From assembly GCF_964340395.1 (NCBI RefSeq), contig NC_135570.1, forward strand, positions 10,136,322-10,200,321: a DNA stretch of 64,000 bases. The letters are read 5' to 3'. This document shows, one piece after another, positions 53,945-64,000 of this stretch. Source of the stretch: Glandiceps talaboti (Eukaryota; Hemichordata; Enteropneusta; Spengelidae). Position numbers and translations under genes: made by a program. Position 1 is the stretch's first letter. Each line of letters starts with the position of its first letter. The notes under the pieces were generated by a model. The model saw only the letters and a program-made list of their open reading frames with translations, ran no database searches and was not told where the DNA came from.

Positions 53945-54960
53945 GCAGCTGAGATATGTTTTACCTCTAGTACTGAATCTAAGGTATGTTTACCTCAATG
54001 GCCTGTATAGAATTCTAGTATTGAATCTAAGGTATGTTTACCTCAATGGCCTGTATAGAATTCTAGTACTGAATCTAAGGTATGTTTACCTCAATGGCCT
54101 GTATAGAATTCTAGTATTGAATCTAAGGTATGTTTACCTCAATGGCCAGCATAGAATTCTAGTACTGAATCTAAGGTATGTTTACCTCAATGGCCAGCAT
54201 AGAATTCTAGTACTGAATCTAAGGTATGTTTACCTCAATGGCCAGCATAGAATTCTAGTACTGAATCTAAGGTATGTTTACCTCAATGGCCAGCATAGAA
54301 TTCTAGTACTGAATCTAAGGTATGTTTACCTCAATGGCCTGTATAGAATTCTAATACTGAATCTAAGGTATGTTTACCTCAATGGCCTGTATAGAATTCT
54401 AGTACTGAATCTAAGGTATGTTTACCTCAATGGCCAGCATAGAATTCTAGTACTGAATCTAAGGTATGTTTACCTCAATAGCCTGTATAGAATTCTAGTG
54501 CTGCATCTAAGGTATGTTTACCTCAATGGCCTGTATAGAATTCTAGTACTGAATCTAAGGTATGTTTACCTCAATGGCCTGTATAGAATTCTGGTACTGA
54601 ATCTAAGGTATGTTTACCTCAATAGCCTGTATAGAATTCTAGTGCTGCATCTAAGGTATGTTTACCTCAATGGCCTGTATAGAATTCTGGTACTGAATCT
54701 AAGGTATGTTTACCTCAATGACCTGTATAGAATTCTGGTACTGAATCTAAGGTATGTTTACCTCAATAGCCTGTATAGAATTCTAGTAGTGAATCTAAGG
54801 TATGTTTACCTCAATGGCCTGTATAGAATTCTGGTACTGAATCTAAGGTATGTTTACCTCAATGGACTGTATATAATTCTAGTATTGAATCTAAGAAGAC
54901 TAGAAGTCTGTGTAGAATTCTCGTACTGAATCTAAGGTATGTTTATCTTCAGTACCCTGT
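53945..54960. repeat. 48-bp minisatellite, about 20 copies
   Basis: Very homogeneous unit: tctagtactgaatctaaggt, atgtttacctcaatgg, cctgtatagaat, with ccagcat replacing cctgtat in a contiguous subset. Because 48 is divisible by three it holds a 302-codon open frame on the plus strand, which I regard as an artefact. On the minus strand every unit has the order ttctatacag/GCCATTGAG/gtaaac, which looks like acceptor, 9-nt exon, donor. Confidence 0.95.
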
Positions 54961-55379
54961 ATATAGAATTCCAACCATGTCTGTATTTGCTAGCATTAAG
55001 TACACTTCAATAACCACTGATGAACTGTAGATGTGTGTGTATGCATACAGTAACAATGTTAAAACCTAAATCACATTGTAATCCTAGTCAATATTGCGTT
55101 CAGGCTGATTGCATTGATGATACACCATACAATCTTGTCTGCAAAGTACAACTATAATTTTGCCATTTCCATGTAACACATCGTCTATGACAAATGTTTA
55201 TTTCTACTGTGAATTACATTCTGTAATCTCACCATGTAATCAATTTTATGGTCACATGCACAAGCCAGACATCTTGTCTTTGGAATACATGTATCAATGT
55301 GTCGGCTCACTTCCTCTAATAACACTCTCAGTTTTCCCCATCCCTTTCTTATTTATACTTCTTTCTATTAATAGAAATA

Positions 55380-56260
55380 AGGGTGGCTAAAGGAGCATAG
55401 TCTTTGCTTTCTGATAGAAATATGAGTTGCCTAAGGGGTCTTGTTTGTACGGATAGCAATATGTTGTTTATGTGACCCAATGGGTACATTCAGGATAAAT
55501 ATTGTCTGCAATCTGTTAGCACTGAGATCTGGGATTACGCTAGCTCTCTTCTACTATGAGAGTTATAAATCATTACCATGGACAGTCTAGCTAGTAATGG
55601 ATCACAAACGGTTCCATCTTGAACTTGTCCAATTTTTCTACTGTTAGAAATATGAGTTCTTTAAGGGGTCTTGACTGCTCTTTCTACAGATTGAAATGAG
55701 TAGCCTACAGAACCATCTTTCTACTGATAGAAATATGACAGGCTTAGGGGACCCCATCCTCCTGCACTTTTGACTCAAATGTGAGTAGCTTATGAGACCT
55801 CAGTCTGTAAGGTACACTGTGACAGGACACCCTCACATATCAGTCAACCCCTCTGGGCAGTGAGGTTGGAGTGACGTGACAAGCTTACATTCTTATGAGA
55901 CCCTATCTTCCTACTCATGAATAAAACTATGAGAGGTTTAGAAGGTCATGTTGTCTCCTTCTAAAGATTGAAATATGACAGGCTTAAGGGACCCCATCAT
56001 CACCTTCTACTCATGAAAATTAGTAGCTTATGAGACCCTATCATCCTAATGATAGAAATATGAGAGGACTAGGAGGTCCTGTTGTCTCCTTCTAAAGATT
56101 GAAATATGACAGGCTTAGGGGACCCCATCATCACCTTCTACTCATGAAAATTAGTAGCTTATGAGACCCTATCGTCCTAATGATAGAAATATGAGAGGAT
56201 TAGGAGGTCCTGTTCTCTTGCTACTGATTGAAATGTGCTTAGGGGGTCCAGTCTACATGA
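55380..56260 (+). repeat. Degenerate tandem repeat with a 140-bp higher-order duplication
   Basis: Units share gatagaaatatgagaggctt, aggaggtcctgttgtctcct and gggaccccatcatcacc. The stretches 55950-56080 and 56080-56210 are nearly identical. A GCGCCCTC-family repeat (here acaccctcacatatcagtcaac, 55801-55895) is inserted in it. Confidence 0.65.
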
Positions 56261-57094
56261 TAAGATGAGTAACTCAAAAATCATCATGACTAAAGTATTC
56301 CTCTTCTGAATGAAGAGATAGTTAGCAATAAATAGAATGTTATAAAACCTTCGGTAAGACTATAAAATCTTTGCTGCTGACATCAAACTTTACAATGCAT
56401 GAAAAGGAGGGACAGTTAAGATTAAGTGTAAAGTTGTAAAACTGTATCTTAAGCAAGAACATTATTGCCACCTAAATAAAAATTTTCAATGCATAAATTA
56501 ACTATTTTCATAGTCTCACCAATGTCTTTATACACTATACAGCAGTTACTGTAGAATGATGCATATCCGCAACCTTGTTATTAAAAGTGCTATAAACTTG
56601 AAAACAAGTTACATGAAAATTTCTTGTTTTGAAGTTCAGCTGGGGAAAGAGCTAGGGAAACTACTTGTATTAAACTGGGAAATTATTTTTTAAAAGTAGA
56701 GGTCCTTTCCCTTTCCAAAACTAAAACTGAATAACAAATCCCATATACTTGAAGAATATGACACATAACAAAAATCCCCAAAGGGACTGACACCAGTCAA
56801 AGCATTGATGCTTATTACATCTGAAGGCCATCAATAATAAAACTCTGAACTCTCAAACATTGATCATTAATAAAATCAAAATTAAAAAGTGCAAATTGAT
56901 TAATGAGTATTAATAACATGACAGCTATAAACTGAAATGAAGATGGCGTCAGATAAGTGATTGGTTACAATGGTTGAAGGTTAGAAATTGAAAATTTTAT
57001 TAGACTATGCTTAGTCATCACTAATAATACCAAGATTAAATTCGCAAATGAGTATTCGTGGTGATCTCTTTCCTTCATATTTCCAATGTAGATA

Positions 57095-57445
57095 TCAAAT
57101 TAAAATGGCCATATGGATGAGGATTTGGTATTTATTTGGATTTTTTTATTTATAACCCAATTTTACCATGGCTTCCTACTTGAAAGATCAATAGTTGGTG
57201 ATAGTGTTTCCTCTGTTTTGCAATTCTAATCATCCTGTGATCAACATATTGTAAACACCGGAAGTCCCAAAACAGTACACTGCAAGTTCATGGAACTCTT
57301 GTCAATAAAACTTGGCAATGACTCCCTACTGAGACTAAAAGTAAGTCTATTCAGCTTATCACTGTTGCATCAACATGTGACAATACGTTTAGTTTGTACC
57401 TATCTTAGTAAACCGAAAACTCAATTACCAGAGTAATAACTGAGG
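57095..57445. mobile_element. Truncated MITE arm abutting an inverted copy of the intron 18 element family
   Basis: 57095-57195 matches one arm of the 14597-14940 MITE (ggccatatggatgaggattt ... catggcttcctacttgaaa). It then switches to cttatcactgttg.../gtttacaatatgttg blocks of the 24123-25125 family in reverse orientation. Confidence 0.45.
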
Positions 57446-58939
57446 CACTCTGTGGAGCAGTTTTGTGAAAAGTCATCTTTTTTTATGTTGTACACCTGAA
57501 ATCTATTGAATCACCTATAGGTAAATGTGTGTTTACACACAAATAAACCTCACTCAGTTCAGTTTTAATATTATCACAGAAACGTTATATCCTATCCTAA
57601 TATTATAAGCTCCTTGTGGTTAGAGCTCAGGATTAGTAGTTCTGTGGTCATGGTTTTGAATCCCAGGTTTGGATCCTACAGGGGACAACAGATTTTTCTG
57701 TGACCGACCCAAACACAAGGTGAGTGTTTTACAGACTTGATGGGTAACCTGTATCACTCAGCCATGTCTCACTCACAAGACTATAAATGTAAATTGGAGG
57801 GGGACTCAATTCCTAGAGTAATGACTCATCTAGTCGGGATGATTACTCACACAGATCCCACAGGTGTATGTTAGCAGGCCTGGATGACTCTGGGATAGAC
57901 TGTGGACTGACTGGGAAAGCCTTGACAATTCCACGGTGACATGATACAGAACATGCAACATAGCCCTGTCATGTAGTCCCTAACCTGAATGAATTTCTAT
58001 AAAATGTATGGTTGTACATGTGTGTATTCACCTTCATAAATAGAAAATTGCTGGGAGTAAAATAATTCCTAGCACAAATTTTTTTTTAAAAAACACAAAA
58101 AACCTAATATCAGAGAAAAGAAGATGATGTATGAGTCTAGAATCTTGATAGACTGTGTCATATGTTTATTGTCCTTGTCAATTTCCTCCTACGTCTTGAT
58201 TGATTTCTACATTTCCATCATCTGGTGATTCATTTGTTATGATATATACAAAATCATTATTGATGCAAAACTCAATAAATAGTTCATAGATATATCATGT
58301 CTTCTTTGTGCATCATTGACTTTGAAGTATCTGTAATGTTATCAAATTTGATATCGACTGATCCATCATGATAAATTGCTCATTCAAAACAAAACAAAAT
58401 ACAAAATTTATGCATCAATTAACTGCCAGTTTTAAAATGTGAATATTTATTGGGCACTCAATAACGTTTTAAATATATATTCACGGCAGATATGAGCATG
58501 ATATAGCTCACACTTAATGGACATTAATTTCTTGATGTATTGTCTTTGAATTTGTTATTTGCTATGGACTTATTATCTCATTCACATTTGTGTATGATTT
58601 TTCTGAACACATTTTGTGAATTGCAGGTGTATCCATTGAGACTTAATATTACATTTTTATAATGTAAATATATAGCAATAAAAGAAGTGACTAAGGGAGG
58701 CCATTTTTTTTCAGTTTTAAGTTTCTCATGATCTGATCAACCCAATATTTCTTTATATGTAAAAATAAACACCCTCTACAGGCAGATAAAAGAAATTAAA
58801 TGTTACTGATGGTAAGGTACTAAGAGTTCCTATGCAGTGTTGTTGCCTCCATTACTCATACTACTTCCAGTCCAAATTTCCAAAGCAACGCTGCATTCAG
58901 TACCAGTGGCCATATTGGATTTTTCCGTAAAACCATAGC
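57446..58939. other. Upstream or intronic DNA of RAP1GDS1, nothing recognised
   Basis: No coding, RNA or structured feature was found by eye. Confidence 0.25.
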
Positions 58940-59160
58940 ATTCAAATACATTCAAAAAGCTTTTTAAAAATGTGTAAAATGTTTGATATTGGACATACAA
59001 TAACAAACATTTTACACATTTATTGACCTTTTGTAATTTATTGAGTTACGAACAAGGACTTGGCATATATTGTTTCACATTGATTTTTCATGTAGGAAGC
59101 CATGATAGAATGTTTTTAAAATCCAAAATCCACAATGAATGCCCAATCCTCATCCATTGT
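58940..59160. mobile_element. MITE family with TTGTAYGTACAATA-like centre, partial copy
   Basis: Central palindrome tgtaaaatgtttgatattgg/acatacaataacaaacatttt and one full arm (cttggcatatattgtttcaca ... caatcctcatcca). Confidence 0.5.
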
Positions 59161-59489
59161 ACTACAATATTTTATCTGATTATTTGCATATATACAGAAC
59201 TGAGTCAGGTATATGACTCAACGTCAACAATAGTAAGGTGAAATACTATGTAATCAGTTTACATGACAACTGTCTCTGACATGGCGCTTACTTGTCCTGT
59301 CTGCATTTAAAATAATCAAGGACTCAATTCTCGTTACCTGAAATAGAATTTTACCGTAAATTAAAAATACCAATCTTTTGATTTCTTGGTCATCACTATG
59401 ACATCCATTCCACATGTACATGCATCTATTATATGCACATGGGAGATCAAGTCAACATTGTTGTTCTATTTTGAGCCTCTAGCATAAGA

Positions 59490-60175
59490 TAAAATGCTAT
59501 TACCACAGGTACTGAGTTATGTCATTACAACTCCTGCTAGCACACAGAGTAATCAGGGAGTTCTAAGTGTTCATTGCAACTCCTGCTAAAAACACACAGA
59601 GTAATCAGAGATTACTAAGTGACGCCCTGGGAGCGGTACCAGTGGCCAACTCTGGTAGGGGTGTGTGGCCAGTGCTGGAAACCCCTGGCCCCATTTTAGA
59701 CCCACTTTGACCAAAAATCGATACCCCATTTTAGACCATTACAGGTTTCTAAAAGATGAAAGTTTAGACCTAATTACATTTTCCTTAGGCGGCAACATTT
59801 TGGGGCAATTGATGGCAATTATGATTTGGTAAAGGACAAGGGACCAAGCAAAATAAAAAAATAATGGAAAGTGGACCCCATTTTAGACTCTGCAGCTCAA
59901 AAAAAACAGACCCCATTTTAGACCAAAGGGCTAGAAAACACATCCCAAAGGGCAGCACATATATGTATACTCATATAAGGGGAGTAGCCCCCCCCCCCCC
60001 CCCCCCCCATTGACGTAAGTTGTGTCATTGAAACTCCTGCCACCACACAGAGTAATCAGAGACACAGTTCTAAGTGTTGTGTCATTGAATCTCCTGTTAG
60101 AACACAGTAATCAGGGACTCTGTTCTAAGTGCTAGGTCATTGAAATCCTGCCTTAATACACAGTTTCACCAGGAC
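59490..60175 (+). repeat. Tandem repeat of about 75 bp split by a 400-bp insertion
   Basis: Units gtcattgaaactcctgctag, acacagagtaatcaggga, ctctgttctaagtg occur on both sides (59515-59617 and 60017-60175). Between them lies the ccccattttagacc repeat family, also seen in USO1 intron 5, ending in a run of about 23 C. Confidence 0.65.
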
Positions 60176-60551
60176 TCAATTCTAAATGTTGTCCTGCAAA
60201 TGCTTTGCACATGGATAGTCAGCTGTGAAATACAGGAAATGACTTGATTTGACATTTGTCTTTCTCAAGGTCTAATGTAAGAATACAACCAGCATATACA
60301 TGTACAAGTAAATCTTGCTTTTATTCTGATAAGCTTTTTCTAAAGCTCTGCTAGACAATGATTTCTCTCATCCAAATTGCATGAATCATGAATGTCACTT
60401 TATCAATCAATTAGTGTTAATCAATCAATTACTTAAAAGCATGACATATATACAATTATATGTTAATTCTCATTAGCTATCTGTCAGGTAGAGATAATGA
60501 ATTCCCTGATTAGTTCTTGGAACAATTAATTATCACCTTTCTTTGTCTACT

Positions 60552-60552
60552 G

Positions 60553-60618
<66 letters not shown>

Positions 60619-60655
60619 GGAGGAGGAGGAGGAGGAGGAGGAGGAGGACAATGAC
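60552..60655 (+). repeat. ATG then AGG trinucleotide microsatellite
   Basis: A run of GAT/ATG units turning into GAG/AGG and then ACA-rich variants. Frames through it code for poly-Ser or poly-His and are not considered genes. Confidence 0.95.
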
Positions 60656-61264
60656 AATGACAACGATGTGGATGTGTATGTGAGACATTGACAATGTTTG
60701 TGGTAAGCTTGTGTACTTTCACTACAACCTGTGTCATTTGATTTGTACATGCAATTATTTGTCAAGACATAGCCAACTGCTTATTTTCTTTATATTTCAT
60801 TCAGTACAGGTACGTAGAGAAAGACTGCCTGATTTTAATATGATTTCCTCAAGTACAGCAGCTTCAATTAAGACCTAAATCTTTTCATCAAGTTGCGTTC
60901 ACTCGAGACACTACAGATGTAGCATGGATTAGAGTGAAATTACGAGGCATGGGAAATGTGTAACATCACGTGCTTTGCATCAGAAATAGTCAACCCGATC
61001 GACAGGCCGCTTAGCTTTCAATCTCAAGTTTACATGTTGTAAATATGCACATCAGGAAATGGGTTTCCAAACGTTCTAGAGTCACGATTTAAACCTCGTT
61101 GAATTATGATGTGGCGCTTCTGTGAATGCTGATGTGTGCTAAGTGTGAAGATGTGTACGTGCATCAATACAGGTGACGAGATGAGTTGGAGATGAGTGTC
61201 ATGTACACCGTGTAGTACACAGTCAATCATTGGCGATCATGACTGATCCTGAATGACTGTAGAA

Positions 61265-61551
61265 TGAAGGAAGAACAAGATTTGAAGAAGACCTACCTAA
61301 TTTTCACTTTCCAACGCATGAACTGCAGATATTATGAAATGTGGTTGTGTATTCAACAACTTATCGCAAAGTACCGTCAGATCGGTAAATGAAACGTTAC
61401 TGCTACGAGAAAACTAATCCATCCTTCGTACCTGCTCAATCTCTTCGTCCAGCCATAACCATAAGATATAATTTCACCACCTAGGTTACTGCTTATTTGT
61501 ACTCTATAAGAACGATTTCTATTAAGCTAGAGGGTCATAAAAACAAGCAAA
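61265..61551. promoter_or_regulatory. Candidate promoter region between RAP1GDS1 and the tetraspanin
   Basis: The two genes are divergent. Upstream of the tetraspanin ATG lies a stretch with more CpG than its surroundings and, on the minus strand, a donor-like GAGCAG|gtacga at 61432/61431 that could end a non-coding first exon of RAP1GDS1. If so the two genes share a promoter. No transcript evidence is available. Confidence 0.3.
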
Positions 61552-61623
61552 ATGGCGAGAGGACCGACTTGCGGGCATACACTTGTGAAAATTCTACTTT
61601 GCATCTATGATTTCTTCTTCTGG
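61552..61623 (+). CDS. First coding exon of a probable tetraspanin (gene runs off the window)
   Basis: ATG at 61552 in context aaaATGG opens 24 codons that stop at a strong phase-0 donor TGG|gtaagt (61624). The peptide has the tetraspanin N-terminal pattern: a short basic/cysteine cytoplasmic start, then TCG-x4-K-x-LL-x2-Y-x3-FW entering the first membrane span, the same spacing as in CD151-type tetraspanins (TCG-x4-KYLL-x2-Y-x3-FW). Tetraspanins are four-span plasma membrane organisers. The second exon was not found in the remaining 2.4 kb and is presumably beyond the window. The family call rests on 24 residues only. Confidence 0.55.
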
Positions 61624-63539
61624 GTAAGTGCATGACCATCTCTAGAAAGCCTTATATCTAGGTTATGCTTTGTAATCCTTTGCTTTGAAAAATAGTGCAC
61701 CGTTTATACATAAAAGTTTAAACAAATGAACACTGTGTTCAAAATGGAAACTCTTGTTCTTATGATGACAGTGTGAAAGTAATCGCGTCGAGGCCAAAGG
61801 TCAAATTTCTGCCAAAAGGTATTTTATTACCAGACCAAAAGTATTTGGTCACGGGTTGCTCAAGACGAAAAGAGTGTGCTGTAAGAAGTACAAATAGTGG
61901 ACGGCAGACAAAATTTTAAGTGATTTTTTCCCCTTCAAATTCAAATTTTCTGACAGAGTCAGAGTTGCGCGCTTCCAACATCTGCAGCGGGGTCAAAACA
62001 TTTTGCGTACTAACTTCGTGTCGTTCGCACAAGGTGCGGTTCGTCCAGTCAGGTGCTGTTAACACAGTCGTAACATTACATAGTAACTTATACTTGCAGA
62101 AATATGTTTTTATTATAATTCAGTCATGAATACTTATAGTTTCTCGAAGCTCGGAAGTCACTTGTTTATAAAAGCAGTCAATATGTACTTTTTGGCGTTA
62201 AGTTTTGTAATTTTATTAATTTGCAATAATAATGGAAATTTTAACGATTGAAGTGATCTATGCTACTTCATTACATAGGGTACATGTATCAATGACATTT
62301 AAATCACAGGGAGAAAATAGCTGAGTATCTAAGCTTGGTCCATCAAGATATGATACAGTGAATACTTTGACAACAGCATGTACATATGTAGTCAATTAGC
62401 TACGTAATTCAGTAAGTGTCATGGTGTGGGGAAAACTGGGACAAATACTGTATTTTCATCCAGTCATAGTTAGGGATGCTGTTCTGAGTCTTGCCCTTGT
62501 CTATTTGAACCTCCCTAGTTTGATGATTTTAATTGTTTAATTTTATCATAAAGATCCTGATGGTCAACTTTACTTTTGTTGTACCGTAGTTTGTAATGAA
62601 ATCTTGAAATTAATCCAATTGACCTTGTTGGATATAATCATGGCTCTATATTATTGAAGTATGATAGAATCCAGTGATATTTTGTATTAGTACTGCGGAA
62701 CAAGTTGGATGTGTGATGGGAGATGACCTTAACTGCCAGTTGGTTGATTTAATCTAATTTGCAATAATGTTGTGTGATCAGCTGTTTGTATTTGAAATAT
62801 ACACATTTTTTTGTGGATGAACATTGTCATAAAAGAACCTCCATATATGACAATGCCCCCCCCCCCCCACACACACACACACAGACATAAAATGTGAACC
62901 GGTATATTTCATATATGCAGAGATGTTTTTGAAACCCCGGAAAATGTTATTTATTTGTTTATTTATTTATTTTTCTATTAAAAACCCAGCAGCAATAAGT
63001 TTTAACATAAGATGTACTAATATAAGTAAGAACAAATGAATATGCAAATATATGTAAATATACAAATATATATGCAAGTGAAGTGACCACAGACTACCTT
63101 TCATGGTTTTTAATAATTACATTATCATAGCAGTCTTGTTTATTTATTACATGTAATTTGCATAATGTGGTTTTATTCATTGAGATCAGTCTGTAAAGGT
63201 CTTTGCCTCTGCTGTTGAATAGAGTTGAAACTCTACAAATAGGCAGTATAATAAAGGCCAGCAGGTCACAGTTCAGAATGGGTTGTGAAAAATCTGCACA
63301 TACCTGTATACATTCCAATCAAGGTACCAGCCTGGTGTTTATTGCTCTGTTTGTCATAAAAATACCTAAAAAGCTAATGTCACAAAGCTGAAAAGATATT
63401 ATCTCAAAGTCGAAGTGAATGTTTATTGTGAAGTTGATATTAAGGCATAAAAAAATAAAGTGTGTGTTTCCGACAACATGGCTTCAGAAAATAGGTATGG
63501 TAGGGCGAGATTTTGTTCTATGTTATTTTATCTTTTTAA
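61624..63539. other. Presumed first intron of the tetraspanin gene
   Basis: No second exon was recognised. It contains a C/CA run (62852-62882) and a TTTA tract (62949-62972); otherwise nothing was identified. Confidence 0.35.
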
Positions 63540-63730
63540 AGAGAATAGGGTTTTATTTTGGACTTTTAATTTATAAAGCAACTTTAGTATGTTTTTCTAC
63601 ATGAAAAAACGATGTGAAATAACATATACCAAGTCCTTGTTTGTAACTCAATAAATTGTAAATCATTAAAATATGTGTGAAATGTTTATTATTGTACGTA
63701 CAATAGTAAAACTTTTTACACTTTTTGTAT
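63540..63730. mobile_element. MITE family with TTATTGTACGTACAATA centre, partial copy
   Basis: One arm (ggacttttaatttataaagcaactttagtatg ... ccaagtccttgtttgtaactcaataaattg) and the centre ttattattgtacgtacaatag; the second arm is missing after 63725. Confidence 0.55.
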
Positions 63731-63849
63731 GGAAGACTACACACTTCTGAGTGATTTATTTTATTTTGTTTGTTAGTATTAGTATGCATGTTTGTTCGTG
63801 TGGTAATTTCATGACATTCTTTCACCACTGTTACCTGATTTACCTATTG

Positions 63850-63992
63850 CTTCATTTTGTTTGTTTGTTTGTTTGTTTGTTTGTTTGTTAGTTAATTAGC
63901 TAAATTGGTTTGTTTTGTTTGTTTATTGTCTTGTTGTTTGTTTGTTTGTTGTTTGTTTGTTTGTTTGTTTGTTTGTTTATTTATTTATTGAT
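63850..63992 (+). repeat. GTTT-rich microsatellite at the window end
   Basis: Blocks of TTTG/GTTT interrupted by short unique pieces, running to the last bases of the window. Confidence 0.9.
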
Positions 63993-64000
63993 TTGTCTGG

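Noticed and set aside
54021-54929. Plus-strand open frame of 302 codons made of 16-residue repeats.
   Set aside because: The 48-bp unit is divisible by three, so an open frame in one unit is open in all. There is no independent evidence of a gene.
60510-60765. Poly-His and poly-Ser frames on the minus strand.
   Set aside because: Trinucleotide microsatellite, no gene context.

Overview
This window is animal nuclear DNA. It is AT-rich, with small exons separated by kilobase introns that have canonical GT-AG borders, and it is dense in microsatellites, minisatellites and short palindromic transposons. I see no bacterial, organellar or viral gene. The recognisable proteins are close to their vertebrate counterparts, while the short interspersed repeats, including one ending in a GCTTTGAGCACAGAGTGGGAAAG motif, suggest a marine invertebrate (a hemichordate, a cephalochordate or possibly a lophotrochozoan). 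The species cannot be fixed from the sequence alone.

Layout: (1) 0.75-2.3 kb, minus strand: two coding exons of an ELOVL-type very-long-chain fatty-acid elongase, with a probable non-coding first exon near 7.35 kb. (2) 7.63-25.29 kb, plus strand: a complete 19-exon gene for the Golgi tethering factor p115 (USO1), about 1024 residues, reconstructed exon by exon with consistent splice phases. It probably shares a roughly 290-bp bidirectional promoter with the elongase. (3) 25.3-33.7 kb: intergenic, with several minisatellites and hairpins. (4) 33.73-36.75 kb, plus: an intronless gene for a large multi-pass membrane protein with a signal peptide that I do not recognise. (5) 41.95-53.38 kb, minus: a complete 14-coding-exon gene for RAP1GDS1 (SmgGDS), about 614 residues, made of armadillo repeats. 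(6) 53.4-61.5 kb: its 5' untranslated intron or upstream region, holding a 1-kb array of a 48-bp repeat. (7) 61.55 kb, plus: the first coding exon of a probable tetraspanin that continues past the window end.

The genes do not form a pathway. p115 tethers vesicles to the Golgi, SmgGDS chaperones and activates small GTPases, the elongase acts in the ER, and tetraspanins organise membranes.

The most unusual signal is architectural. At four exon-intron borders (p115 exon 12; RAP1GDS1 exons ending at 45096, 50341 and 51403) the 3' end of the exon together with its 5' splice site has been tandemly copied into the adjoining intron, giving minisatellites built from splice donors. At four other p115 introns a microsatellite begins within about 11-15 nt of the donor. 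In RAP1GDS1 one array carries a second perfect donor 39 bp downstream, whose use would insert an in-frame stop. That array precedes the exon equivalent to the one alternatively spliced in mammals (SmgGDS-607/558).
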